From: Mucilaginibacter aquariorum
GTDB taxonomy: Bacteria; Bacteroidota; Bacteroidia; Sphingobacteriales; Sphingobacteriaceae
Assembly: GCF_024498135.1 (NCBI RefSeq)
Contig: NZ_JANHOH010000001.1
Span: 1,860,001 to 1,924,000, forward strand
Length of the DNA: 64,000 bases
Direction: 5' to 3'
Shown here in pieces: positions 7,775 to 16,110 of the stretch (positions within the stretch are counted from its first letter, which is position 1; every line of letters begins with the position of its first letter). A program made the position numbers and the translations under genes. A model generated the notes under the pieces. That model saw nothing but the letters and a program-made list of their open reading frames with translations. It made no database searches and was not told the origin of the DNA.

Positions 7775-8944
7775 ATGAAAGCTGATCTGCAACAGGAATT
7801 TGTTAAACTATACGGTAAAGAAGCAACTGATACTTATTTTTCGCCAGGCAGGGTAAACCTGATTGGTGAGCATATTGATTATAACGGCGGCCTGGTTATG
7901 CCATGTGCAATTACCTTTGGCTCTTACTTACTTATATCTCCAAATAACGATAACGTTTTCCGTTTTAAAAGTCTTAACTTTTCTGAGCAGGCAGAAGTGC
8001 CTTTAAACGCCGATCATAAAAAAACAGGCGAAGTTTGGTATAATTATCCTGTAGGTGTTATAGCTCATTTTCAGAATGATGGCAAAGATCTGCAAGGTTT
8101 AGATATGCTGTTTTATGGCGATATCCCAATCGGTTCAGGCCTTTCATCATCGGCGTCAATTGAAGTAGTTACAGCATTTGCCCTAAATGACCTGTTTAAC
8201 GCCGGATACAGCAAATTGGACCTGGTGAAGCTATCACAAGCGGTCGAGAATAAATTTATCGGTGTAAACTGCGGTATAATGGACCAGTTCGCGGTTGCTT
8301 TTGGCGAAAAGGACAAAGCCCTGATGCTTAATTGCGACACGCTGGAATATCAGGCGGTTGACAGTAACCTTGGCGATTATCTGCTGGCTATCATCAACAC
8401 AAACAAACCCCGCAAACTGGCCGAATCTAAATACAACGAACGCGTACAGGAATGCCAAACAGCGCTTGCTGCCTTAAAACAGGAACTGGACATTAACTAC
8501 CTGTGCGATATCGATTCAGAAACATTTGATAAACATAAACACCTGATAACCGACGCCGTTGTACAAGGCCGCGCCAAACACGTTGTAGAAGAGAACGACC
8601 GTGTAAAACTGGCCGCGAAAGCATTGAGCAATAACAACCTGGCCGAATTTGGCCGCCTGATGTATGCATCGCACCAATCCCTGCGCGATTTGTACGAAGT
8701 AAGTGGCATAGAATTGGATACCGTTGTGGATTATGCTAAAACCAACCCAAATGTTGCAGGTGCACGTATGACGGGTGCAGGCTTTGGTGGTTGCGCAATA
8801 GCTTTGGTCAAAAAAGAATCCTTTGATAAATTCAGCGAGGAGGTTAGTGCACATTATACCTCTAAAATAGGCTATGCACCATCTGTTTACGCCTCGTTAA
8901 TAGGTAATGGCGTTGGTGTATTGAATGAAGTGGTAAAATCGTAA
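7775..8944 (+). CDS. galK: Galactokinase
   Basis: GalK phosphorylates alpha-D-galactose to galactose-1-phosphate in the Leloir pathway (GHMP kinase superfamily). The galactokinase signature GRVNLIGEHIDYNGG is at residues 25-39, the GHMP ATP loop GSGLSSSAS around 120-128, and the C-terminal GHMP motif ARMTGAGFGGCAIAL near 330. I start at ATG 7775 (389 residues) because the N-terminus then matches galactokinases; a TTG eight codons upstream also keeps the frame. No other Leloir gene (galT, galE, transporter) lies next to it, so it appears to be separately transcribed. The TrmH-type gene follows after 24 nt and may be co-transcribed. Confidence 0.95.
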   Translation: MKADLQQEFVKLYGKEATDTYFSPGRVNLIGEHIDYNGGLVMPCAITFGSYLLISPNNDNVFRFKSLNFSEQAEVPLNADHKKTGEVWYNYPVGVIAHFQNDGKDLQGLDMLFYGDIPIGSGLSSSASIEVVTAFALNDLFNAGYSKLDLVKLSQAVENKFIGVNCGIMDQFAVAFGEKDKALMLNCDTLEYQAVDSNLGDYLLAIINTNKPRKLAESKYNERVQECQTALAALKQELDINYLCDIDSETFDKHKHLITDAVVQGRAKHVVEENDRVKLAAKALSNNNLAEFGRLMYASHQSLRDLYEVSGIELDTVVDYAKTNPNVAGARMTGAGFGGCAIALVKKESFDKFSEEVSAHYTSKIGYAPSVYASLIGNGVGVLNEVVKS

Positions 8945-8968
8945 TTTCGCGGTTTACCATTTCGATAT

Positions 8969-9505
8969 ATGCGCAAGTTAAAACTGGACGAACTCAACCG
9001 TGCTACTGTAGATGAATTTAAAGCGCAGGATAAACTGCCTGTAGCCGTAGTGCTTGATAATGTGCGCAGTATGCATAATATCGGTTCCATCTTCCGCACA
9101 TCCGATGGCTTTGCTGTAGAACAGATCTGCCTGTGTGGTATAACCGCCCAGCCTCCGCACCGCGAGATTGAGAAAACTGCTTTAGGCGCTACACAATCTA
9201 TCAACTGGATGCATTTTGAAACGCCCCTACAGGCCGTTGAAGCACTGCGCGCTGATGGTTACAAAATAATAGCCATTGAACAGGCCGAAAACAGCATTAT
9301 GCTGAACACCTTTGCCCCGGCCGCTAATGAAAAATACGCGTTAATATTTGGTAACGAGGTAAACGGCGTAAGTGACGAGGTGATGCAGCAGATTGATGCC
9401 TGCATAGAAATACCCCAGTTTGGCACCAAGCATTCCTTTAATATTGTAGTATCAGCGGGTATTGTTTTGTGGGATTTTTACTCGAAAATAGTTCATGGCA
9501 GATAA
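8969..9505 (+). CDS. TrmH/SpoU family RNA methyltransferase
   Basis: A 178-residue SPOUT-class, SAM-dependent 2'-O-ribose methyltransferase. All three SpoU motifs are visible: motif 1 HNIGSIFRTSDGF (about 36-48) with the catalytic Arg, motif 2 IFGNEVNGVS (about 126-135), and motif 3 IPQFGTKHSFNIVVSAGIV (about 147-165), which form the trefoil-knot SAM site. There is no L30e-like N-terminal extension, as in TrmH-like or TrmL-like short enzymes. The tRNA or rRNA target cannot be told from sequence. It lies 24 nt after galK in the same direction. Confidence 0.92.
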   Translation: MRKLKLDELNRATVDEFKAQDKLPVAVVLDNVRSMHNIGSIFRTSDGFAVEQICLCGITAQPPHREIEKTALGATQSINWMHFETPLQAVEALRADGYKIIAIEQAENSIMLNTFAPAANEKYALIFGNEVNGVSDEVMQQIDACIEIPQFGTKHSFNIVVSAGIVLWDFYSKIVHGR

Positions 9506-9664
9506 TCCATAGGGAATACCAATGAAAGTTTGCTAAACGGCGCCCCCCTCAATAACATTTCTTAGGGATCTCGGCGTTTATGTTAATCCGATGATAATCA
9601 GAAAATTAAATTTTTTTATTTAGTTTTTATTGTAACTTTATATAATAAACCTATTTGAATTGTT

Positions 9665-10675
9665 ATGCCTAAATTAAATCTGGCGATAATTTCAATCTTA
9701 TTGCTCTTCGCCATCACCTCATGTGAAAAAACAAATGTTGAACCGGGTACGGAAAACAATACCGATACCACAAAAGTAGCCCCGAAGGGCTGGACGCAGC
9801 TGCAAAATTATCCGGGTACCGCACTTCGCTGGACGTTTGGATTTTCCGCGGGTAATAAAGGATATGTTGTTGGCGGGCAATATGAGGGATCTTCTGGCAG
9901 TGTCGCCAATGTATTTCAATACGATGCGTCGGCTGATAATTGGTCGCAGTTAAATAACTATCCCGGGAAAGGAATGGGGCTAATGGCCGGATTTTCAATA
10001 AACGGCAAAACATACCTCGGCACCGGGTTTAACTATAGTACAAATCTTTTAAACAATGATTTTTGGGAGTACAATCCTTCTAATGACACCTGGACAGAAA
10101 AAGGAAATTTTCCCGGCGGCAACAGGCAAGGCTCCATATCTTTCTCAATAGGCGATTATGGATACTTGATCGGCAGCCTTTCGCGAACAAAACAGGATGT
10201 GTGGAAATATGCGCCGACTATGGATGAATGGACCCAAATGACAGATTATCCCGGAACGGGCATTGCCGAAATGATAGGTATTTCTGTTAATGGCAAGGCT
10301 TATGTTGGGGGAGGTACCAGTGCAGACGATGTTGTTAGTGATTTTTGGGAATATGATCCTGCTCTTGACAAATGGACAAAAAAAGCCGATATTATTGAGC
10401 CGCTTTATAACCCTGTTTCTTTTACTAAAGGCAACAAAATTTATGTTGTTGGTGGGATTGGCCAAAATTTAAAATTTCGTAAAGATGTGTTGGTATATGA
10501 TACAGCAACGGATGCATGGACTAAAGCCGAGGATTTTAAAGGACAGGAACGGTCAGCCGCTGTTGGATTTGTAATTGACAACACCGCATACTTCGGCCTT
10601 GGGGCAAGCAGTAAAATTGCTGGCGGGGCCACATATCCGGTAGCCCTTAAGGATTTTTGGAAATTTACCCCTTAA
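9665..10675 (+). CDS. Kelch-repeat lipoprotein
   Basis: A 336-residue protein with a lipobox (FAITSC, Cys about 20) and an Asn/Thr-rich linker, followed by a kelch/galactose-oxidase-like beta propeller. Repeating units of about 48-50 residues carry the kelch pattern G-Y-x-GG (KGYVVGGQY, KTYLGTGFN, YGYLIGSL, KAYVGGGTS, KIYVVGGIG, TAYFGLGAS) and W-x-x-hydrophobic segments (NWSQLNNYP, TWTEKGNFP, EWTQMTDYP, KWTKKADI). Six such units are visible. It is likely anchored on the outer membrane or periplasmic face. The ligand is unknown. About 160 nt of gene-free AT-rich DNA precede it. Confidence 0.85.
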   Translation: MPKLNLAIISILLLFAITSCEKTNVEPGTENNTDTTKVAPKGWTQLQNYPGTALRWTFGFSAGNKGYVVGGQYEGSSGSVANVFQYDASADNWSQLNNYPGKGMGLMAGFSINGKTYLGTGFNYSTNLLNNDFWEYNPSNDTWTEKGNFPGGNRQGSISFSIGDYGYLIGSLSRTKQDVWKYAPTMDEWTQMTDYPGTGIAEMIGISVNGKAYVGGGTSADDVVSDFWEYDPALDKWTKKADIIEPLYNPVSFTKGNKIYVVGGIGQNLKFRKDVLVYDTATDAWTKAEDFKGQERSAAVGFVIDNTAYFGLGASSKIAGGATYPVALKDFWKFTP

Positions 10676-10784
10676 GTTATTTTGGCTATGTAACTTCAAA
10701 GCCGTAGGGGTATCCAATTAAAATATGACTACCATTTAGCTGAAGGTAATGAATTTGCAGCTGCCCCGAACTATTAATATAACC

Positions 10785-11456
10785 ATGAACCAACCCAGCC
10801 CTCTCGCCAAAAAACTGCTTATAAAACCCGGCCAGCGCTGGCTTGTGATGAATGCCCCCGAAGATTACCTTGCAACGCTTGAGCCAATTCCCGACGATGT
10901 GACAATTAAATTTGACATAAGTGGTAGCATCGATGGCGTACAGGTTTTTGTTAAAAATAGTGGTGAACTGGCGCAAGCTTTGGATCAATTAAAGCCTGTT
11001 CTAACTGATGACACTATATTTTGGATCGTTTATCCGAGGAAAAACTCGGGTATTGATAGCGATCTTTCAATGATGAATAGCTGGCCGGAAGCCGAGCAAC
11101 ATGGCCTGCGCCCGGTTGCTGCTGTAGCTATCAACAATATTTGGAGTTCTCTGCGTTTCCGTCCTGAGCATTTAGTGAAAAAGTCGAGCACCAGTAAAGA
11201 AGCCATCCGAAAAGAAAACGATTACTCGGCTTATATCGACGTTGACAAAAAACAAATAACCCTTCCACCCTATCTGCACGAAGCGTTAGCCGCTGCGCCT
11301 GTAGCTATGGCAACCTATAAGAAACTCGCCTGGTCGCATCGCAAAGAATATGTGGTGTGGATATTGAGTGCCAAGCAGGAAGAAACCCGTATTAACCGCA
11401 TCACCAAAATGGTTGATATGTTATTGGCAGGCAAGAAAAATCCGTCAGATAAGTAA
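10785..11456 (+). CDS. YdeI/OmpD-associated family protein
   Basis: The C-terminal part, with ITLPPYLHEALAAAPVA and then a KKLAWSHRKEYVVWILSAK helix and ETRINRITKMVDMLLAGKK, is the OmdA/YdeI-type domain described as bacteriocin-protection or OmpD-associated. The N-terminal part (about residues 1-110) is a small alpha/beta unit with a hydrophobic core, as often seen fused to this domain in Bacteroidota. I chose ATG 10785 (MNQPSPLAKKL, 223 residues); an in-frame ATG 12 codons upstream at 10749 is also possible. Cytosolic. Molecular function is not established. Confidence 0.8.
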   Translation: MNQPSPLAKKLLIKPGQRWLVMNAPEDYLATLEPIPDDVTIKFDISGSIDGVQVFVKNSGELAQALDQLKPVLTDDTIFWIVYPRKNSGIDSDLSMMNSWPEAEQHGLRPVAAVAINNIWSSLRFRPEHLVKKSSTSKEAIRKENDYSAYIDVDKKQITLPPYLHEALAAAPVAMATYKKLAWSHRKEYVVWILSAKQEETRINRITKMVDMLLAGKKNPSDK

Positions 11457-11493
11457 ACCATAATCCTTTTTTCAAATAAATTTTCATCAAGTC

Positions 11494-11523
11494 TTGCATT
11501 ATTTAATTTTATCTCTACATTTG
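11494..11523 (+). promoter_or_regulatory. Promoter of the blaI-M56 operon
   Basis: TTG at 11494-11496 and TACATTTG at 11516-11523 are separated by 19 nt and match the Bacteroidota -33/-7 consensus (TTG, TAnnTTTG). Transcription should start near 11530, giving a leader of about 23 nt before the ATG at 11553. Confidence 0.7.
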
Positions 11524-11548
11524 TAGAGTATAATGTAAATTTGTAGAG
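11513..11548 (+). promoter_or_regulatory. Paired BlaI-type operators overlapping the promoter
   Basis: Operator 1 (11513-11528) is CTCTACA, TT, TGTAGAG with 7-nt perfect arms around the core TACATTTGTA. Operator 2 has the core TAAATTTGTA at 11536-11545, one base different, with the same right arm TGTAGAG. The two centres are exactly 20 nt apart, two helical turns. BlaI/MecI repressors bind TACAnnTGTA-type dyads, so the encoded repressor probably controls its own operon. Both cores also contain a TAnnTTTG string, so operator 1 coincides with the -7 box. Confidence 0.75.
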
Positions 11549-11552
11549 CAAT

Positions 11553-11924
11553 ATGAAACTTTCGAAAAAGGAAGAAGAATTGATGGAGTACCTCTGGTCG
11601 CTTGAAAAAGCGTTTATGAAAGATATCCTGGATGAATACTCCGAGCCAAAACCTGCTACCACAACCATTGCTACCCTGCTTAAGCGCATGGCCGATAAGG
11701 GTTTTGTGGGCTATACAACCTACGGTAATTCAAGGGAGTATTACCCACTTAAGGCCAAGGCCGAATATTTCTCTACGCACGTAAATGGCCTAATCAAAAA
11801 CTTTTTTAATAATTCGGCATCGCAGTTCGCATCTTTTTTTACCCGTGAAACCAACCTGTCGGAATCAGAGTTGCAGGACCTTAAAAAAATCATCGACCAG
11901 GAAATTCAAAAAAAGAAAAAATGA
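11553..11924 (+). CDS. BlaI/MecI/CopY family transcriptional repressor
   Basis: A 123-residue winged-helix repressor. The N-terminal part carries the family pattern (SKKEEELMEYLWSLEKAFM, then ATTTIATLLKRMADKGFVGY as recognition helix and wing, about residues 34-55). The C-terminal helices (about 85-123) form the dimerisation and protease-sensitive region. In BlaR1/BlaI systems the partner membrane protease triggers cleavage of the repressor. The stop overlaps the start of the M56 gene by 4 nt (ATGA), indicating translational coupling. Two operators upstream point to autoregulation. Confidence 0.93.
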   Translation: MKLSKKEEELMEYLWSLEKAFMKDILDEYSEPKPATTTIATLLKRMADKGFVGYTTYGNSREYYPLKAKAEYFSTHVNGLIKNFFNNSASQFASFFTRETNLSESELQDLKKIIDQEIQKKKK

Positions 11925-13249
11925 TAGCATACCTCATCAAATCGGCTGTATGTTTAGTGCTACTGCTTGCAGCCTACCTTTTGTTATTAGAGAAGGAAAA
12001 GATGCACCGCTTTAACAGGTTTTTCCTGCTGGCAGGCCTGGTGTTCAGTTTAACCATCTCCGCAATAATTATCAGGTTGCCACAGGCAGCAGTGCCGAAT
12101 GTACATATTTTGCCTGTAAACTATGTTATTGATGAGGGCACACCACAGTCCATACAAACCACGGTACAATCCGTGGAGATTGAAAATATGACTATAGGCA
12201 AAATGCTTACTATAACCGATTACCTGGCAATAGCTTATACTGTAATTGCTTTTATACTACTCATCCGCTTCGTTAAAAACCTGTACGACATCAATACTCG
12301 CATCCGCAAAGGGGAACGGCACCAATTTGAGAATTACAATGTGATTTTAGTCTCCGAGAATATTATCCCATATAGCTTTTTCAACTACATCTTTGTAAAC
12401 AAAGCCGAATACGAAAGTGAAGTGATGGACCAACAATTACTGCTGCATGAGTTTACCCATGCTAACCAAAGACATTCTTATGATATCATGTTTATTGAAC
12501 TGCTTAAGATAGTTTTTTGGTTCAACCCTATTTTTATACTCTATAAAAAGGCCATACAACTTAACCACGAGTTTTTGGCTGATGATGGTGTGTTGTCATA
12601 CACCCACATCAATTTAAAAGCTTACCAGCGCCTGTTATTGTCAAAAGCCGGTTTTAGCCATACGCTTAACCTAACCAGCAACTTCAACTATTCTATAACT
12701 AAAAAAAGATTGATCATGATGAACCAAACCACACCTAAACTGAGGGCGATGCTAAAGGTAATTGCATTGGCACCTGTAATGACTGCACTGGTATTCGCAT
12801 GCTGCATTAGAGCCGAAGCAATGGCAGTTAAAAATATACCTGCCCTTATTGATACCATACCACAAAAAGCAAAGGTTTTGTTCCCAAAGCCCGCAGGCAA
12901 AGGCCAATTCCTGGTACAGAGGGATAAAAACGGAAAAGATCTGAGCGCTGGCGAAAAGAAGAAAATTAAATTCCCGGCCCCCGGGAGCCTTTATAAACCT
13001 GTGAAGCAATCGCCGAACGCCCGCCAGCTACAATCATGGGCCAAAGGGTATATATATGGCATATGGCTTGATGGTAAGCATGTGAAGAACGATGCCCTGG
13101 CTAATTACACTACAAAAGATATAGTATTTTACACCAGCAGCCCATTAACAAAACAGGCTATTAACTATCCAAAGAATTATTTCCAGGTTGAGCTTTATAC
13201 AGAGGATGGCTACAACGAAGCCTTTAAAACATGGAAAAGCAGACCGTAA
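11921..13249 (+). CDS. M56 family (BlaR1-like) membrane metallopeptidase
   Basis: A 442-residue membrane protein. Helices lie at about residues 5-23, 34-52 and 102-117, with a fourth near 266-283. The zinc protease motif HEFTH is at 176-180, with a likely third ligand in the NHEFLADD segment (Glu217). This is the BlaR1/MecR1 protease module that relays a signal to the BlaI partner. The C-terminal extracytoplasmic part (about 290-442) is not a penicillin-binding transpeptidase domain: no SxxK or KTG motif is seen, so it should not sense beta-lactams by acylation. It overlaps the repressor gene by 4 nt and ends in a terminator. The inducing signal is unknown. Confidence 0.9.
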   Translation: MIAYLIKSAVCLVLLLAAYLLLLEKEKMHRFNRFFLLAGLVFSLTISAIIIRLPQAAVPNVHILPVNYVIDEGTPQSIQTTVQSVEIENMTIGKMLTITDYLAIAYTVIAFILLIRFVKNLYDINTRIRKGERHQFENYNVILVSENIIPYSFFNYIFVNKAEYESEVMDQQLLLHEFTHANQRHSYDIMFIELLKIVFWFNPIFILYKKAIQLNHEFLADDGVLSYTHINLKAYQRLLLSKAGFSHTLNLTSNFNYSITKKRLIMMNQTTPKLRAMLKVIALAPVMTALVFACCIRAEAMAVKNIPALIDTIPQKAKVLFPKPAGKGQFLVQRDKNGKDLSAGEKKKIKFPAPGSLYKPVKQSPNARQLQSWAKGYIYGIWLDGKHVKNDALANYTTKDIVFYTSSPLTKQAINYPKNYFQVELYTEDGYNEAFKTWKSRP

Positions 13250-13270
13250 AATCGATTATAGAATTAGATC

Positions 13271-13299
13271 AAAAAAGGCACTAATAAGGTGCCTTTTTT
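13271..13299 (+). terminator. Rho-independent terminator of the blaI-M56 operon
   Basis: AAAAAAGGCAC and GTGCCTTTTTT are perfect 11-nt arms around a 7-nt loop, ending in a T-tract, 21 nt after the M56 stop. Confidence 0.85.
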
Positions 13300-13365
13300 G
13301 TTTTCTGATAGTGTTGATTTAGCCATTGGTGTTATCACCAACAGACAAACAGCGTCTCAAAATAA

Positions 13366-13438
13366 TGCTCCGTAGGAGCAACAGGTCGGTAGAGAAATCA
13401 TCAATAATAATATTGCGTGCCGTAGGTACGCTACCTTT
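13366..13438. repeat. Intergenic repeat with CCGTAGG cores (family F)
   Basis: The element opens with the hairpin TGCTCC-GTA-GGAGCA (13366-13380), continues with GGTCGGTAGAG, and about 40 nt later shows a second related unit (GTGCCGTAGG, then TACGCTACC). The two CCGTAGG units and the TCGGTAG/GCTACC complementarity make it look like a short palindromic dispersed repeat. It is present once in this window. No gene lies between 13250 and 13467. Confidence 0.5.
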
Positions 13439-13467
13439 GATTAAGCCGCTTAGTTAGTGGCTCTTTA

Positions 13468-13626
13468 TTATTCAAATTCTTCTCTTTCTAAATATTGTTC
13501 TTTTATAGTGAACTCTTTACCGGGGTTGGCCGCTTTAAAATATGCTAAACGCTTTAGTGCCAAAAATTCACTATCGCAAACTTTTAGTATATCATCGTCT
13601 TCGTTTAAAACTATAAATATCTTCAT
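13468..13626 (-). CDS. Small hypothetical protein (52 aa)
   Basis: ATG (complement at 13624-13626) opens a 52-codon frame ending in TAA at 13468. The product begins MKIFIVLNEDDDILKV and ends YLEREEFE. It is acidic with alternating hydrophobic residues early on and no signal peptide. Codon use is like its neighbours. It is co-directional with the 73-residue gene 47 nt upstream, so the three minus-strand genes 14398-13468 may be one transcript. Function unknown. Confidence 0.5.
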   Translation of the reverse strand: MKIFIVLNEDDDILKVCDSEFLALKRLAYFKAANPGKEFTIKEQYLEREEFE

Positions 13627-13673
13627 ATATAATTAGTTATTGTTTTGTGTTAAAATGGCGACCATAGTCCTCT

Positions 13674-13895
13674 TTACATTTCCAGTTCATTATATTCGAT
13701 GCCTTCATCAAAACTCTTCACCCATTCTAATAAAATAAATGAATGAAAGATTTTACGATTAGCCACCGAGCCGGTAAACCGCAAAACATCAACGGGGACA
13801 GTCTGCACCGCAAAATCCATACTGGTAAATAAATCTTTAAAATATTCCGACGCAATTTCTGCAAGTTTATCGGCTGTTAATTTTATTGTACTCAT
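13674..13895 (-). CDS. Small hypothetical protein (73 aa)
   Basis: A 73-residue soluble protein, mildly acidic, with an N-terminal helix (LTADKLAEIASEYFKDLF) and a beta/helix segment ending FDEGIEYNELEM. Its ATG overlaps the TAA of the preceding exported-protein gene by one base (TAATG), so translation is probably coupled. No family is recognised. Confidence 0.55.
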   Translation of the reverse strand: MSTIKLTADKLAEIASEYFKDLFTSMDFAVQTVPVDVLRFTGSVANRKIFHSFILLEWVKSFDEGIEYNELEM

Positions 13896-14398
13896 TAGTT
13901 TATTTTAAATTGTAATAACCATTCACCGGGGATATTTGCAAACGAACGACTAAATGACACTAGCAATAATTTTGAGCCTTGCTTTACCGCTGGTATAAAG
14001 GTACTGCCTTTGGCTTTTATATCGTCTGCCGATGCGGTAATATCAAACATTTTGGCATATACCGGGTACAGATCAGCAAACAAGCCGGTAATGTTTACTT
14101 GCTGTATGATTTTCTGCGCGGGTTTGCCCATATCGGCATCGCCACCTGTTTTACCTTGGAATAGCTCCATATTTACTAAGCGGTTTAATTCTGAGCTTTT
14201 TAGTTCATAAAGGTTGCGCCCGGCTTCATCAATCACCACCGTTTCACTAATAGTATAGCCATTGCCTAGACGGCCGCTAATATCCTTTGCCACACTATCG
14301 GCAGCCATCCAGTTTGCATTTAAGTATGGTGTGGTTGTTTGTGCTTTAGTAAGAAGCCCCGCCAATAAAAGAAGCGCGATAAGTATTGGTTTTCTCAT
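13895..14398 (-). CDS. Exported hypothetical protein (167 aa)
   Basis: A signal peptide (residues 1-18, ending LTKAQ) is followed by a soluble domain of about 150 residues with Asp/Ser-rich segments and no recognisable catalytic motif. I start at the ATG at 14398 rather than an upstream TTG at 14404, since the Lys/Arg-hydrophobic signal begins MRKPILIALLLL. A TATCTTTG box (TAnnTTTG on the minus strand, 14402-14409) lies only a few bases upstream, so the mRNA may be nearly leaderless. First gene of a possible three-gene unit with the 73- and 52-residue products. Confidence 0.6.
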   Translation of the reverse strand: MRKPILIALLLLAGLLTKAQTTTPYLNANWMAADSVAKDISGRLGNGYTISETVVIDEAGRNLYELKSSELNRLVNMELFQGKTGGDADMGKPAQKIIQQVNITGLFADLYPVYAKMFDITASADDIKAKGSTFIPAVKQGSKLLLVSFSRSFANIPGEWLLQFKIN

Positions 14399-14555
14399 AA
14401 CCAAAGATAATGGTTAAAGCCAATTTAAATAAGGGTATTTATGTTGGAAGTATTGCTGGTTGGGCTTGTTAACTTTAAGTGAGTTTAAGACCTCTATTTG
14501 ATTCACCCATCATAAAATCAAGCTTTAGCGCTTTTGCGTAAAACCTTATCCCTCC

Positions 14556-14592
14556 CACAAAAAAGCCCTTGCAGAATTAACTGACAAGGGCT
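14556..14592 (-). terminator. Rho-independent terminator of gltBD
   Basis: AGCCCTTG (14564-14571) pairs with CAAGGGCT (14585-14592). The A-tract on its left reads as a T-tract on the minus strand. It lies 29 nt past the gltD stop. Confidence 0.8.
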
Positions 14593-14620
14593 CGGTTTAT
14601 AACTGACTGACTTATTATTC

Positions 14621-16102
14621 TTAGTAAAATACCTGCTCAAACTGGTTTACAGCGTCTTTGCTTTCCAGGTTAGAGTGGCCCATCAAAAATTCATCTACCT
14701 TGCGGGCAGCCTCGCGGCCTTCTGATATTGCCCAAACAACCAATGATTGTCCGCGGCGCACATCGCCTGCTGCAAACACTTTGCTTACGTTGGTGCGGTA
14801 AACACCTTCTTTAGCTTTAACATTGTTACGCTCGTCAAGTTCAACACCCAATTGCTCCAGTGTGCCTTCAAACTGCGGGTTTACGAAACCCATAGCCAGG
14901 AACACCCGTTGGCAAGGTATCTCGCGCTCGCTGCCTTCAACTTCGTTGAATTTGATTGGGCGGCCCATCACATCTATCTCCCAACTAACATCGGTTACTT
15001 TAAGAGCTGTTAGGTTGCCATCAGCATCACCTAAAAACTCTTTAGTGTTGATACCCCAAAAACGCTCAACGCCTTCCTCGTGCGAGCTGGTGGTTTTTAA
15101 AACCATTGGGTAGGTTGGCCATGGCATATGCGGTGTGCGCTGCTCTGGCGGCTGCACCATCACCTCAAATTGCTTAACCGAACGTGCACCCTGGCGGTTT
15201 GATGTACCCACGCAATCGCTGCCTGTATCACCACCACCTATTACAACCACATCTTTATCTGTCGCTAAAATGTCTTCGCCTTCAACAGCAATGCTGCTAA
15301 CGCGTTTATTTTGCTGTTTCAAGAAATCCATGGCGAAGTATACGCCTTTAAAATGGCGGCCCGGAATAGGTAAGTTACGCGGGATGGTTGAACCACCTGC
15401 CAAAACTACTGCATCATGGTTACGTACCACTTCATCAGCAGGGATGTTTTTACCAACCTCGGCGTTACATTTAAATTCAATACCATCCTCTTCCATGATC
15501 TGGATACGGCGGTCAATCACCCATTTTTCCAATTTAAAATCGGGGATACCGTAACGCAGCAAACCACCGGGGCGGTCGTCACGCTCAAATACGGTAACAG
15601 CATGGCCTGCTTTACTTAGTTGCGCGGCAGCAGCCAATCCGGCCGGACCCGACCCTATTACAGCTACCTTTTTGCCTGTTTTAATAAGCGGAGCAACCGG
15701 TTTAACCATGTTTTTAGAGTAGGCAACCTCTATGATATGTTTTTCAATTTCTTCGATAGCTACCGGTGGTTTGTTGATACCCAATACGCATGCCGATTCG
15801 CACGGTGCGGGGCAGATCCTGCCGGTAAACTCGGGGAAGTTATTTGTTGACGATAATATCTGGTATGCTTCATCCCAGTTTTTGCGGTACACGGCATCAT
15901 TAAACTCGGGGATAACATTACCAAGCGGGCAACCCGAGTGGCAGAATGGTATACCGCAGTTCATGCAGCGTGCCGATTGCTGGTTTAATTTTTCATCAGA
16001 ATACAAACCAACAAACTCATTATAATTTTTAACCCTTTCGGCAACAGGTGTTTTTTGGGGAAGCTCCCTGTTAAATTCCTGAAATCCTGTAATTTTTCCC
16101 AT
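14621..16102 (-). CDS. gltD: Glutamate synthase (NADPH) small subunit
   Basis: GltD (493 residues) takes electrons from NADPH and passes them through FAD and [4Fe-4S] clusters to the large subunit. The N-terminal ferredoxin-like region has two Cys clusters ([14 protein letters not shown] about 42-55, and [11 protein letters not shown] about 96-106). The FAD Rossmann motif [10 protein letters not shown] lies near 150 and the NADPH-binding [11 protein letters not shown] near 290. [14 protein letters not shown] close to the C-terminus is the second FAD contact. Length is normal. It follows gltB by 8 nt and ends in a terminator, forming a two-gene operon for ammonia assimilation. Confidence 0.97.
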   Translation of the reverse strand: MGKITGFQEFNRELPQKTPVAERVKNYNEFVGLYSDEKLNQQSARCMNCGIPFCHSGCPLGNVIPEFNDAVYRKNWDEAYQILSSTNNFPEFTGRICPAPCESACVLGINKPPVAIEEIEKHIIEVAYSKNMVKPVAPLIKTGKKVAVIGSGPAGLAAAAQLSKAGHAVTVFERDDRPGGLLRYGIPDFKLEKWVIDRRIQIMEEDGIEFKCNAEVGKNIPADEVVRNHDAVVLAGGSTIPRNLPIPGRHFKGVYFAMDFLKQQNKRVSSIAVEGEDILATDKDVVVIGGGDTGSDCVGTSNRQGARSVKQFEVMVQPPEQRTPHMPWPTYPMVLKTTSSHEEGVERFWGINTKEFLGDADGNLTALKVTDVSWEIDVMGRPIKFNEVEGSEREIPCQRVFLAMGFVNPQFEGTLEQLGVELDERNNVKAKEGVYRTNVSKVFAAGDVRRGQSLVVWAISEGREAARKVDEFLMGHSNLESKDAVNQFEQVFY

Positions 16103-16110
16103 TATAATAT

